64,000 bases of DNA. Source: CAZJYI01 sp964550025. GTDB taxonomy: Bacteria > Verrucomicrobiota > Kiritimatiellia > UBA8416 > CAYOBW01. This document shows, one piece after another, positions 25,288-33,719 of the stretch. The stretch's first letter is position 1; every line of letters begins with the position of its first letter. The stretch spans positions 23,994-87,993 of the forward strand of contig CAZJYI010000030.1 in NCBI GenBank assembly GCA_964550025.1, read 5' to 3'. Made by a program: the position numbers and the translations under genes. The notes below the pieces were generated by a model. It had not been told where the DNA came from. It did no database searches and saw only the letters and a list, made by a program, of their open reading frames with translations.

Positions 25288-26259
25288 TCAGGTGTAGCCG
25301 TACCGGCGGTTCATGGCGCCCGCTTCGGCGTCGAACACGGCGAGCTGTTCGGGCGTCAGGTGCGTCTTCCAGCGGTCGTCGAGGCGGATCTCCGCGGTTG
25401 AGTCTAGGCGCATGCCGTTTCCGAGGACGTGGTGCTCGACGGTTCGAAAGTTCTGCGCGCGCTTTCCGGGGTCAAGTCCGAGGAAGGTGAAGATGCGTTC
25501 GAGCGTGGCATCGGGAGTGTTGCAGAGGTCCTCGTAGTGGATCCGGATGCAGCGATCGGCCGGTAGACGCGATACGGCATGTTCTGCTTCCTCGTTGCTT
25601 CGGCGCCATTCGCGCGCGGCCTCCGCCATTGGCTTCTCTTCGCTCTCGCGCGTACCGCCTGACCCGCCGGCGCGCAGCGCGGGGTCCGTGGCGTCCGCGA
25701 ACTCGAGCGGATTGACGTAGGTCAACGCCACGCCGCGCCCGTCGCGCACGAGACGGATCACGCGGATGTCCAGCTCCGGGTTCCGCAGGAGGTACTTGAG
25801 GCGCAGCCCCGTTTTGGACGAATCGACAATCACGCTCGCACCGGTGATCTCCTGCAATGTACCCACGAGGGCCGCGTTGCGCCGGCGGGTTTCCGCCAGG
25901 TGCCGACGCCAGATTGGGGAAAGAGCCAGGGCCGTGTCGCGCACGGCTTCCAGCAGCGGCCCCCGGTGAAGCGGTGCCAAAAGGCGCGCGGCGTAGCGGC
26001 TGCTGGTGGCATGGATGCTGGTGCCCGCGCGGGCCGGATCGTAGTCGATGCCGTGCTGCGCCATGCCGCCACGCACGTTCTCCCAGAAGGGGCATTCGGC
26101 GAGGAACTGTCCGCAGGAGCATCGATAGCGCTTGGGGTCCCCCAGCGACGTGGCCTTGAGCTCGCCGACCGTGCAGGCATCGGGATGCGCATTTAGCAGC
26201 ATTGCCAGCAGGGTCGAGCCCGAATGGCTGGCCGCGGATATGTAGGCTAGACGGTGCAT
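25288..26259 (-). CDS. Sulfotransferase-family protein
   Basis: 323 residues. The PAPS 5'-phosphosulfate loop is at the N-terminus (YISAASHSGSTLLAMLL). The 3'-phosphate motif is split as usual: VDSSKTGLRLKYLL, then VIRLVRDGRGVALTYVNP. Toward the C-terminus RIHYEDLCNTPDATLERIFTFL matches the family's closing helix. It moves sulfate from PAPS to a hydroxyl or amino group, here most likely on the exopolysaccharide, given its place among glycosyltransferases and a polymerase. Four Cys (CSCGQFLAECPFW) near residue 50 may bind metal. Confidence 0.85.
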   Translation of the reverse strand: MHRLAYISAASHSGSTLLAMLLNAHPDACTVGELKATSLGDPKRYRCSCGQFLAECPFWENVRGGMAQHGIDYDPARAGTSIHATSSRYAARLLAPLHRGPLLEAVRDTALALSPIWRRHLAETRRRNAALVGTLQEITGASVIVDSSKTGLRLKYLLRNPELDIRVIRLVRDGRGVALTYVNPLEFADATDPALRAGGSGGTRESEEKPMAEAAREWRRSNEEAEHAVSRLPADRCIRIHYEDLCNTPDATLERIFTFLGLDPGKRAQNFRTVEHHVLGNGMRLDSTAEIRLDDRWKTHLTPEQLAVFDAEAGAMNRRYGYT

Positions 26260-26286
26260 GATGTGACTTCTTGCAGCGAGGCTAGT

Positions 26287-26610
26287 TCATTCAGCGAACA
26301 TCTCCTGAAGCGCGTCCAAGACCTTGCGCCGAACACGCGCAGAGATAGCCCCGAGTCTTCGGGCCAGGCGTGTCTTGTCTACGGTTCGGATCTGGTCGAG
26401 GACAACTTGTCCTCGTTTGCCCTGGAAAGTGCAGGGCACACGGGAAGGATAGGGTTGTCCCCGGGTTGTCATCGGCGCGACGATGACGGTCCGAATATGG
26501 TCGTTCATTTCGTCCGGGGAGATGACCAGGCATGGACGAGTCTTCCGAATCTCGCTCCCGCGCGTCGGGTCGAGCGAGATCAGAAACACGTCAAAACGAG
26601 TGACTACCAT
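26287..26610 (-). CDS. mazF: MazF/PemK-type toxin (mRNA endoribonuclease)
   Basis: 107 residues, one PemK/MazF domain: FDVFLISLDPTRGSEIRKTRPCLVIS, then VIVAPMTTRG and GQVVLDQIRTVDKTRL. These hold the conserved Arg and Thr/Ser of the RNA-cleaving site, so it should be active. The ATG at 26610 overlaps the antitoxin stop by seven bases; a GTG two codons earlier is possible. Written here with the 20-residue limit in mind, the motif spans residues ~6-31. Confidence 0.85.
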   Translation of the reverse strand: MVVTRFDVFLISLDPTRGSEIRKTRPCLVISPDEMNDHIRTVIVAPMTTRGQPYPSRVPCTFQGKRGQVVLDQIRTVDKTRLARRLGAISARVRRKVLDALQEMFAE

Positions 26611-26858
26611 TCCCACTCCTCCTCATCCCACGTCGGCCCTGTCTCCGCGACGCGGTCGAGGAGCTCGTCATCGCCGCATTCGCTCATGCGCGCGAAAGCG
26701 GTTGCCCAGCCTTCGCGCGGTTGCGACGCAGAGCGAATCACCAGTTCGTGGCGATGTACTTCCATCTCCACCTCGTCCTCGAAGCCACACTGCTCGATCA
26801 CCGGTTTCGGAATGCGAATGCCCCGACTGTTGCCTATTCTGACAAGGGTTGCTCTCAT
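26604..26858 (-). CDS. MazE/AbrB-type antitoxin
   Basis: 84 residues. The first ~50 form a swapped-hairpin DNA-binding domain (MRATLVRIGNSRGIRIPKPV, then EVEMEVHRHELVIR); the rest is acidic and unstructured (DDELLDRVAETGPTWDEEEW), the usual toxin-binding tail. The start at 26858 removes a leader without homology. It overlaps mazF, the normal antitoxin-first order, and such pairs usually repress their own promoter. Confidence 0.85.
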   Translation of the reverse strand: MRATLVRIGNSRGIRIPKPVIEQCGFEDEVEMEVHRHELVIRSASQPREGWATAFARMSECGDDELLDRVAETGPTWDEEEWEW

Positions 26859-27287
26859 GATTACAATGTAATTACCGCAGGGGCGCGCGTCAATCTGTTT
26901 CTCCAGTGGGTTCGGAGTGTGATTTGGCCTTAGAAGAGATTGCCGCATTTCTCGCGGCTTGCTCCCTTCCGCATCCCGCGAGCACCAGAAGCGATACGAC
27001 TGCTGCCATTCCGTTTCCGGTTGGCGAACCGCCGGTCTTCCCGCTCCCTGTCAACCTGGGTGAAAGGGCGGAACGTGGTCCGAGCCTGCTCAATCGGCGA
27101 CCACTATCGTCGCCGTTCTCGTCAACCGACTCTCCCGCTTCGCGGTGGACGATTACGGACGACGATTACGGAACACGAGGGTCGTCTGTTTTTCCCTCAT
27201 TTCCGTTCTTTCACTGCCAACGCCATCGTCGTCGAATGCCCAGAGGGCAGCAAGAATGCGTTCCCGGCTCTGCTTCGGCGATTCTGC
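26859..27287. other. Mostly non-coding gap upstream of the toxin-antitoxin pair
   Basis: 429 bases with no well-supported gene besides the doubtful lipoprotein frame at 26890-27009. It holds a short direct repeat (GATTACGG at 27151 and 27164) and a somewhat lower GC content than the neighbouring genes. It should contain the antitoxin promoter. Confidence 0.45.
26890..27009 (-). CDS. Possible small lipoprotein
   Basis: 39 residues if started at the ATG at 27009. The sequence AAVVSLLVLAGCGRE contains a textbook lipobox (LAGC, Cys13), followed by a polar tail ending SEPTGETD. Against it: the n-region has no positive charge, the ribosome site is weak (GGAAACGGA), and a longer TTG-started frame is also open. 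It may be real, a remnant, or chance. Confidence 0.3.
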   Translation of the reverse strand: MAAVVSLLVLAGCGREQAARNAAISSKAKSHSEPTGETD

Positions 27288-27581
27288 TCAGATCGCCTTT
27301 CCGCACTCCTGGCAGAACTTCGAGTCCTCCTCGTTCAGCTTGCCGCACTCCCTGCATCTGATCATGACGACTTTGTCCTGTCTGCCCGCGCCGAGATTGA
27401 TGTCTGCTTCGTCAAGAGCATCCTTCACCATGCCGCCGGCCATGCGAGTGTAGGGTTCGAGCTCGGATCGTGCCTGCCGCGGGTTCAGGACGACGCCCGA
27501 TCCGGCCAGGCCTCGTCCCCGGATGCTCTTGCTCCGATCTGCGTCCCCTCTTGCGTCGCCGCGTCTCCAGCTATGGCGCAC
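27288..27581 (-). CDS. Small zinc-ribbon protein
   Basis: Up to 97 residues. The C-terminus is a clear zinc ribbon, MIRCRECGKLNEEDSKFCQE followed by CGKAI, with two CxxC pairs. Before it lies a helical stretch (RQARSELEPYTRMAGGMVK, then DALDEADINLGAG). There is no good ATG before the helical part; the proposed GTG at 27581 overlaps the stop of the SUMF1-domain gene by 11 bases, which would allow reinitiation. The true start may be later. The ribbon resembles those that bind nucleic acids or proteins; function unknown. Confidence 0.6.
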   Translation of the reverse strand: MRHSWRRGDARGDADRSKSIRGRGLAGSGVVLNPRQARSELEPYTRMAGGMVKDALDEADINLGAGRQDKVVMIRCRECGKLNEEDSKFCQECGKAI

Positions 27582-28638
27582 TTCGTACGAGGCGAAAACC
27601 CAGGGAGTAGCCGTCGGTGTTGGGTCGATAGTTTCCGCGATTTGCGATGCGACACTGTTCGGCGTGGTACACCCAGTCGCCGCCGCGGTTGACACGGAAC
27701 TCGTTTGACCCTGGACCGCGCGGGTCCGTGCCGGGCGAAGTTGAGTAGTACGCGTGTTCGTACCCGTCCCAGCACCATTCCCGGATATTCCCCGCCATGT
27801 CGTACAGGCCGTACCCGTTGGGTGCAAATGCACCCACTGGACTGGTGTGGGGCTCCGAGGCATCGCTGTAATCCGGGTGATAGCCCGTGGTCGCGCTTGT
27901 GTCGTAGCTGTAGCTTGCGGGGGCTGCAACGTAATTCGCTCGCGTGTGCTGGATGGTGTTGGCGCCGGCCCAGGGAAAGCGTCGACCGGTTGCTCCGCCA
28001 CGGGCCGCCTTTTCCCACTCCGCTTCCGTCGGCAGGCGGTAGCCGTTCGCCGTCCAGGCGACCAGCGTGTTCGACAGATCCTCTTTGCCGGTTCGATACA
28101 CGAGTGCGATGGGCTTCGTCTGCGTGTAGTAGCACGGTGTGCGATCCTCCATCTCGCTGCGCGCGTTGGCCCACTTGACGCATTCGTACCACGTGACATT
28201 GTACACTGGATGGCTGGCCTCCTTGCCATCGCCGTCCGAAGCGGCGATATCGTATCCATTTGTCGCCGCCCAGTTCGCCACCTCATCCCACTTCGCCTTC
28301 GTCACTTCGTATTGGTCCATATAGAGAGCGCTGACGGTCACCGTGTGCAGAGGCCGTTCATGGGTGCCCGCCTCGTAAAACGTGTCGCCCATGACAAAGT
28401 CACCGGATGGAACGAGGACCATGCCGTTGACGACGTCCGCCATGCCGTCGGCGCCCATGCTCGCCCGCAGGGCAGCCAACTCCTGTTTCGTAGTCAGCAG
28501 CTCCTGGTAGATTTCCTCCAGCGTGTGCATGGTCGGGGCCGGTCCGTTGGTTGGGTCCAACTCGCCCGCATGGGCGCGGCTCATCGCCAGCATCGCCACC
28601 ACTATGGCTCCTATGACCGTCCGTTTCGCCGTCTTCAT
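27571..28638 (-). CDS. Secreted SUMF1/FGE-sulfatase-fold protein
   Basis: 355 residues from MKTAKR at 28638. Signal peptide (IGAIVVAMLAMSRAHA), a short helical segment (LEEIYQELLTTKQELAALRA, probably coiled coil), then the formylglycine-generating-enzyme fold: GMVLVPSGDFVMGD, VTKAKWDEVANWA, YRLPTEAEWEKAARGG, GLYDMAGNIREWCWDG and NRGGDWVYHAEQCRIANRG. True formylglycine-generating enzymes have a Cys in the WxCH position; here it is Tyr (DWVYH), leaving only one of the copper-binding cysteines. It is therefore likely a binding or structural relative. Confidence 0.82.
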   Translation of the reverse strand: MKTAKRTVIGAIVVAMLAMSRAHAGELDPTNGPAPTMHTLEEIYQELLTTKQELAALRASMGADGMADVVNGMVLVPSGDFVMGDTFYEAGTHERPLHTVTVSALYMDQYEVTKAKWDEVANWAATNGYDIAASDGDGKEASHPVYNVTWYECVKWANARSEMEDRTPCYYTQTKPIALVYRTGKEDLSNTLVAWTANGYRLPTEAEWEKAARGGATGRRFPWAGANTIQHTRANYVAAPASYSYDTSATTGYHPDYSDASEPHTSPVGAFAPNGYGLYDMAGNIREWCWDGYEHAYYSTSPGTDPRGPGSNEFRVNRGGDWVYHAEQCRIANRGNYRPNTDGYSLGFRLVRSAP

Positions 28639-28679
28639 CTCGCCCTTTCCGTTCAAGTGCTTTGTTTCGACCATGTCTC

Positions 28680-30026
28680 TCAAGCTGGTACTTCCACCGC
28701 ATCCCCCCGGTCGACCGTTCGCCGCACGAGCAGTCCGATGGCGCACCACATGCCGACGGCGCCTTCGCGCGGGTAGAACGTCTGGCTGCCGACGGCTGCG
28801 ATCAGGAGTGCCAGGACGAGCGAGAGCGCGACGCCGCCCACGGCCGCGTTGAGGTCGTCTTCGCGATCCAGGAACAGGCGCAGGGCGTAGCCGAGGACGA
28901 CGATGTAGAACGGGATCACGCACAGGAACCCCACGAGCCCGTTGTCGAGCAGCATCTCGAGGTAAGCATTGTGAGGGTGGGGGAACTCCTCCTCCATGTC
29001 GGTCAACAGGGTGTAGGCCAGTCCCGTGCGTTTCATGGCCTGCCGCCCGTGGCCAATCACGGGGGATTTGCCGATTTCCTTGATCACGTAGGGCCAGATG
29101 AGGCTGCGGCCGGAGGTGATCTCGTAGGTGTCCGCCTGCATCTTGACCGGGCCGCGATTGGTTCCGAAACCGGCGGTCATACGTTCCGCGACGCCGGGCA
29201 GAAAGAGAACGACACAGAGGGCGAGGAGGGGGGGGAGAATGAGAAGCCGGCGCCAGCGCAGCATGCAAAGAACCAGCCCGACCAGCCCCCACGTCGCGTA
29301 GCCGGTTCGACCCGCGGTGAGCGCCTGGCCCACGGCGAGAATCGCGGCCGACCCGAGGATGGCCAGTTTGAAGAGCCGCCGACGAAAGTGCACCAGGGCG
29401 GAGACCACGGCCCAAAATGCGCCGGCCAGCAGCATTGACATGTTGACGCGGTGATAGCCGACTTCGCGCAGGATGATTTTGGCGCTTCTGTCGCCCAGAT
29501 CACCCCCCGACAGCGCATACCGGATCGGCATCCAGCGGATGACCTGGACGGCCAGCAGGACATAGACGATGAGCATACAGGCCAGTGCCATGCGCGTGCG
29601 CGCGCGGGTCCGGCATCCATCGTACAGCAGGGCGCCCGGCAGCACCCACTTGATGCAGTTGATCAGGTATTCGCTTACGAGGTAGGCGCTGCTGTAGTCC
29701 TCGAGGCCCGACCGGTCCAGCCAGAGCCGGGAGAAGCTCGCCAGGATGACGAGGAAGTAGAGGAACAGCATGACCACCAGGCGGGGCGGCAGATCGAACT
29801 TCAGGCCTTCCGCGCGGCGCCGGTAGAACCAGGCGAGAAGAACGACCAGCATGAGCACGTTCCATGGATTGAGCCCCTGGATACCGCCCATGCTGTTGGG
29901 CATGTCGGGATGCTCGACCACGGCCATCAGCAGGATGGCGCCGCACAGGGAGACGAACCAGTCACGCCAGGCGTAGAGCGAGAGCGCCCCGACGTACATA
30001 AGCAGAAGCATGACGCGGATAGACAT
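28680..30026 (-). CDS. Wzy-like O-antigen ligase/polymerase-family membrane protein
   Basis: 448 residues, about 11-12 membrane helices. It has the O-antigen ligase/polymerase pattern: a long periplasmic loop near the C-terminal third with GHGRQAMKRTG and EFPHPHNAYLEMLLDNGLVG (the conserved HNxYLE/H...G signature). It would polymerise flipped repeat units. The start at 30026 (MSIRVMLLLMYV) lies four bases after the upstream stop. Other genes needed for a Wzx/Wzy route are in the same locus. Confidence 0.85.
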   Translation of the reverse strand: MSIRVMLLLMYVGALSLYAWRDWFVSLCGAILLMAVVEHPDMPNSMGGIQGLNPWNVLMLVVLLAWFYRRRAEGLKFDLPPRLVVMLFLYFLVILASFSRLWLDRSGLEDYSSAYLVSEYLINCIKWVLPGALLYDGCRTRARTRMALACMLIVYVLLAVQVIRWMPIRYALSGGDLGDRSAKIILREVGYHRVNMSMLLAGAFWAVVSALVHFRRRLFKLAILGSAAILAVGQALTAGRTGYATWGLVGLVLCMLRWRRLLILPPLLALCVVLFLPGVAERMTAGFGTNRGPVKMQADTYEITSGRSLIWPYVIKEIGKSPVIGHGRQAMKRTGLAYTLLTDMEEEFPHPHNAYLEMLLDNGLVGFLCVIPFYIVVLGYALRLFLDREDDLNAAVGGVALSLVLALLIAAVGSQTFYPREGAVGMWCAIGLLVRRTVDRGDAVEVPA

Positions 30027-30030
30027 GTGA

Positions 30031-31269
30031 TCAGTTACTCGTTGCTCCAAGCAGGTTGGTCACGGCGTAGAAAAGCTGAGCCTGCGGCCACCGCAGAAAC
30101 GGTACGGTGTGGCGGAAACCGCCCAGGTGGACGCGCGTGACGAAATGGCCTGCGCGCACGCGGTGGTGCTTGTACAGGCGGGTAGCCAGATCCCTTGCCA
30201 TGTCGAAGGCCTCCGGGATGTGGCCGCCGAGCAGGCAGCCGAGGGTGATGGCCTCGGCGAAGTTGTACATTTCGAGGCGGACAAGCTGCGTGCGGGGGGC
30301 GACGGCAAACGGCTTGGGGTTGCCCTCGGCGTCAAAGAGCTTCTGCCTGTAGTAGGTGTAGCCGTTGTCGATGGCCGCGGCAACATCCTCGCGTTGCAGG
30401 TGACGGTTCGCTTTGAAGAGGTTCTTGAGGACGAAGCAGGTGTGAAAATGATCGATGAAGGCCTCGTTCGGGCTGTCGAGGGCGTAGAGCCAAGAACCGT
30501 CAGGGTTCTGGCTTTCGAGGATGAAGTTGACGTTGCCGACGGCCTTGTCGCGGTAGCTGCTGACGTCGAAGCGCCGCCAGGCTTCGCTCAGGACGTACGC
30601 CCGGTACGCGCTGGCGTTGACGACCTTGCTCGTGTCGTTGGGGGAGTAGCTGCCGGCCGTCGCCGTCTCGGACGTCGGGGTGTCGTGCAGGTCTTCGCTG
30701 ACGAATCTCGCGGCAGAGGCGGCGGCGTCGCGCCAGCGCGCGTCCCTGGTGGCGTCGTGCAGGGCAAGAAGCGCTTCGAAGCAGTAGGGCGTGGCCGTGA
30801 TGTAGGGCGTGTTCTTCTTCCACAGTCCCGAGTTGTTCTGCCAGTCGAACGGGTATCCCCAGCAGTGCCCGCTATATCCCGGGATGCTGGTCTGCAGAAG
30901 GTCTTCCGCCAGCTCGACGGCGCGTTCCAGGAAGCCCTCTTGCGGGGAGACGGCGTGCAGGTTGAGAAAGGCCAGCAGGAGTTGCGCGTCCGCCGTGGCG
31001 TAGCGCTGCTTGCGCACCAGGGCGGCGCGCAGTCCAGGGCAGAGGATCTCCATCAGCAGGACGGGGGCGACAAGGGGCAGCCCGAGGAGACGCCTCCGGT
31101 AGTAGGTACGCCTGGCAAACAGCCCATACCGGGTGCCCCAGACATCGTACGGATCGTAGCTCGCGTACCCGTGCCGCCCCAGCCAGTCGGAGAAATCCCG
31201 CGCCATGGCCCAGAGGTCGGAAGAGGAGCAATACGATGTTTCCTGCGCGTTACTACGTTCTCTCGCCAT
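30031..31269 (-). CDS. Alpha/alpha-toroid protein of the exopolysaccharide locus
   Basis: 412 residues, no signal peptide. Repeated helical pairs with aromatic-rich turns (GYSGHCWGYPFDWQ, TPYCFEALLALHD, NPDGSWLYALDSPNEAFIDH, FHTCFVLKNLFKA) give the look of an (alpha/alpha)6 barrel, as in six-hairpin glycosidases and prenyl/terpene cyclases. NPDGSW resembles the QW motif of cyclases. It abuts the polymerase gene by four bases. It could trim, epimerise or lyse the polysaccharide; I cannot place it in a named family. Cytoplasmic location is suggested but odd for a glycosidase. Confidence 0.65.
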   Translation of the reverse strand: MARERSNAQETSYCSSSDLWAMARDFSDWLGRHGYASYDPYDVWGTRYGLFARRTYYRRRLLGLPLVAPVLLMEILCPGLRAALVRKQRYATADAQLLLAFLNLHAVSPQEGFLERAVELAEDLLQTSIPGYSGHCWGYPFDWQNNSGLWKKNTPYITATPYCFEALLALHDATRDARWRDAAASAARFVSEDLHDTPTSETATAGSYSPNDTSKVVNASAYRAYVLSEAWRRFDVSSYRDKAVGNVNFILESQNPDGSWLYALDSPNEAFIDHFHTCFVLKNLFKANRHLQREDVAAAIDNGYTYYRQKLFDAEGNPKPFAVAPRTQLVRLEMYNFAEAITLGCLLGGHIPEAFDMARDLATRLYKHHRVRAGHFVTRVHLGGFRHTVPFLRWPQAQLFYAVTNLLGATSN

Positions 31270-31291
31270 GTTTGCTCATCGCCCGACTCAT

Positions 31292-31385
31292 GTGGCCCGC
31301 TTCTGCCGGAAGCGGGCTGCGGCAGTGGGAAGAACGTACTGCGACCGGAGGAAGCCCGCGCTTCCGCCCGTGGCGGACGGGCTAC
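31292..31385. repeat. Dispersed palindromic element (GTAGCCC family)
   Basis: 94 bp. The left arm is GTGGCCCGCTTCTGCCGGAA (31292 on); the right arm ends GGCGGACGGGCTAC at 31385. The reverse complement of the right arm matches the left arm of the element at 35578 and the single arm at 50668 almost exactly. It lies between the Wzc-like and toroid genes. Confidence 0.75.
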
Positions 31386-31446
31386 AGGTCCTCCGCAACA
31401 GGGACTAGCTCACGCTCACAATCGGAATCCCCATTCGGACTGGGCC

Positions 31447-33660
31447 CTAGCTCCGCCGGATGAGCACCGACCCCAGGACGGTTGCGTCGGACTCCTTGAG
31501 GCGTTGCCGGGTCCGGCGCAATTCGTCGGACCGCTCCCGGTCCGCGTCGACGACAACGATCACACTGTCCATGCGCCCGGCGAACCGCAACGAAGGGCTC
31601 ATTTCGCGCAGGGCCGGTACGTGGTAGACGATGAAGTCGTAGGATGTTCCCCTGGATTCGTCGATGAGGTCGGACAGGGCCTGTGCCGTGCTTGTCTGCG
31701 ACATATCAGCCTTGACAGGCGGTATGACCAGCAGGAACAGGTTCGATTGTTCCGCGGTCTCGCTGCCGCGTGCGAGTGGCTCCACCCTGGCGTGGGCGGG
31801 GCGCGATTCGGACAATCCCCGGATGCCGGCCTCGTCGAACTCGGCGTCGATGAGCAGCACGCGGCTCTTGCCGTTGCGCGCCAGGAACAGCGCCAGTTCG
31901 GCTGCCACGCTTGTGGTTGCCGTACGGGTAGAGCCCGAAGCGACCCCGACCAGGTAGGTCTGGCCCTTCACGCGGCTTGAGGCGTCCACCAGGCTGTTTC
32001 GGACATCCTCGAAATACGCGCTATGCTCGTAGTGCACCTCCCACAAGGTCTTCTGGACCGAAGGCGCTTCCTCTTTGGCCAGTGCCGGGAGGAGCCGGGC
32101 TTTGCCCCGTTTGCGCGGGAACAGCCCGGCCACACGCCTCGGCACAAAGGGAACGACGGTCAGCACGGGTCTGTTGAGGATCTCGCGGGTCGTTGCCGGA
32201 TCGCGCATGGCCTGGTCTGCCATCAGTTCGGAAACGAACGCCAGGCCCACACCCGCGCCCACGGCCAGGATCATCACGAGCAGCATTTTGTGCAGCGTGT
32301 GCGCGCCCAGGGGCAGGACGGGGAGCGTCGCCTTCTGAACGATGCTGATGTTCGAGACCTTGCTCAGGCTGAGGGCGTCGTCGATGCGCGCCTTTTCGAG
32401 GCTGCGCGAGAAGTACAGGTAGTTGTTCTCCTCCAGCTCCTTCTTTCTCTCGAGTTGGCGGATCTCGGTTTCCAGGTCGTCCACGCGTTTTGCCTCTTCG
32501 ATCGTTTCCTGCAGTTGCTTGCTCAGGGCGGCCGTCTTGGCCTCGAGTGCCGCCCGTCTTGCCGTCTGCTGCTGGACGACCGAGACACGACTGTCCTGGG
32601 TGGCGCCCGGCATGTCGATCAACATGGCGCCGGGGTAATCGCGCGCGATGCGCTGTTCGAGCTCGGTAATCTGCTGTCGCACGTTTCGGACCGGTGTGCT
32701 GTCGCGCGTGTAGGTTGCCAGGAGTTGGCGTTCCCGTTCCCGCAGGCTTACCAGGTTGGCGCACAGCGCCTCCAGTTCCGCCTGGGAGCCGGTAGAGCGC
32801 TTTGGTTGCTCCGCGGTCTCCTCTTCCCGCTTGGGGATGGTGTCGGACGGCAGATGGCCGGCTTTGGCCTCGGCCAACGCCAGTTCAGAGTCCCTCAGCT
32901 GCTTTCGCAGGTCCTCGATGGCGAGGGACAGGGCACTCTTGGACTCCTCGGTGGAGATGACCCCCGCCTCCTGGCGCCGGCGGCGCAACTCGTTCTCGGT
33001 TTCGTGCAGGCGCGCTTTGAGCTGGTCGGTTTGCTGGGCGAGAAACTCGTACGCGTCACCCCCGCGATGCACCTCGTAGTGCTTCTGCAGGTAAGCATCG
33101 ATCAGCCGGCTGAGCACGTCCTGCGCCAGGGTCGGCGTCGGCGCCGCGTAGTAGAGCTTGATGACGTTGCTCCGGTTCGGCACCTCGATCGTGAGGCTGT
33201 CCTGGATCAACATCGCGGCGAATCCCGCGTCCGCCGGCGCGTCGCCGTCTTTTGAAAAGAGGCCCTTGGGCAGACGTAGCCCCCAGCGGTTCAAGCGCAT
33301 GCTGTCGCGACCGGAGTCGGTGATCGTTCTCGGCCCGACGGCCTTCGCCACCGTTTCGGCGATGCCGAGACTGGAGAATATCTCCGCCTCGGAGTTGATG
33401 ATGCTCTGACCTCGCAGGTTGGGGGAAATGACCCGGTCGCCCGTGCCTTCTCCCGTGAGAAGGGAGCTCTCCGTTACGTACCTGACCATGAGCCGGGCTT
33501 CCGACTGGAATGTGCGCTTCGCCGTCAGGTAGACGAGCACGGCGCCGACCGCACCGCAGAGCGCGAAGGCCATTACCATCCGCCTGTAGCGCATGTAGAG
33601 AGCGACAATCTCATCCCTCGATAGCGACGGCAGACCGCCCTGTGTCGATGGCTCCGGCAT
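31447..33660 (-). CDS. Wzc/GumC-like polysaccharide chain-length protein with degenerate ATPase domain
   Basis: 737 residues. Wzz domain with two membrane helices (~30-50, AFALCGAVGAVLVYL; ~430-450, MLLVMILAVGAGVGL) around a long periplasmic coiled coil (~190-410). The cytoplasmic C-terminal domain follows the BY-kinase fold but its P-loop reads VASGSTRTATTSVAAELA where VTSxxPGEGKSTxxxNLA is expected, so the Gly and Lys that hold phosphate are gone. A Walker B strand (VLLIDAEFDEAG) remains. There is no tyrosine-rich tail; the chain ends SVLIRRS. It probably sets chain length and couples to the Wza-like lipoprotein without kinase activity. AGGAG precedes the ATG. Confidence 0.85.
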   Translation of the reverse strand: MPEPSTQGGLPSLSRDEIVALYMRYRRMVMAFALCGAVGAVLVYLTAKRTFQSEARLMVRYVTESSLLTGEGTGDRVISPNLRGQSIINSEAEIFSSLGIAETVAKAVGPRTITDSGRDSMRLNRWGLRLPKGLFSKDGDAPADAGFAAMLIQDSLTIEVPNRSNVIKLYYAAPTPTLAQDVLSRLIDAYLQKHYEVHRGGDAYEFLAQQTDQLKARLHETENELRRRRQEAGVISTEESKSALSLAIEDLRKQLRDSELALAEAKAGHLPSDTIPKREEETAEQPKRSTGSQAELEALCANLVSLRERERQLLATYTRDSTPVRNVRQQITELEQRIARDYPGAMLIDMPGATQDSRVSVVQQQTARRAALEAKTAALSKQLQETIEEAKRVDDLETEIRQLERKKELEENNYLYFSRSLEKARIDDALSLSKVSNISIVQKATLPVLPLGAHTLHKMLLVMILAVGAGVGLAFVSELMADQAMRDPATTREILNRPVLTVVPFVPRRVAGLFPRKRGKARLLPALAKEEAPSVQKTLWEVHYEHSAYFEDVRNSLVDASSRVKGQTYLVGVASGSTRTATTSVAAELALFLARNGKSRVLLIDAEFDEAGIRGLSESRPAHARVEPLARGSETAEQSNLFLLVIPPVKADMSQTSTAQALSDLIDESRGTSYDFIVYHVPALREMSPSLRFAGRMDSVIVVVDADRERSDELRRTRQRLKESDATVLGSVLIRRS

Positions 33661-33719
33661 GGTGTCTTGCTCCTTTTGCGTTGTTATTCGTCTGGGTCGT
33701 CACTCACGTACGATGCATG

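Noticed and set aside
30109..31980. Plus-strand open frame of 623 codons opposite the toroid and Wzc-like genes
   Set aside because: Antisense shadow; no homology pattern and no ribosome site.
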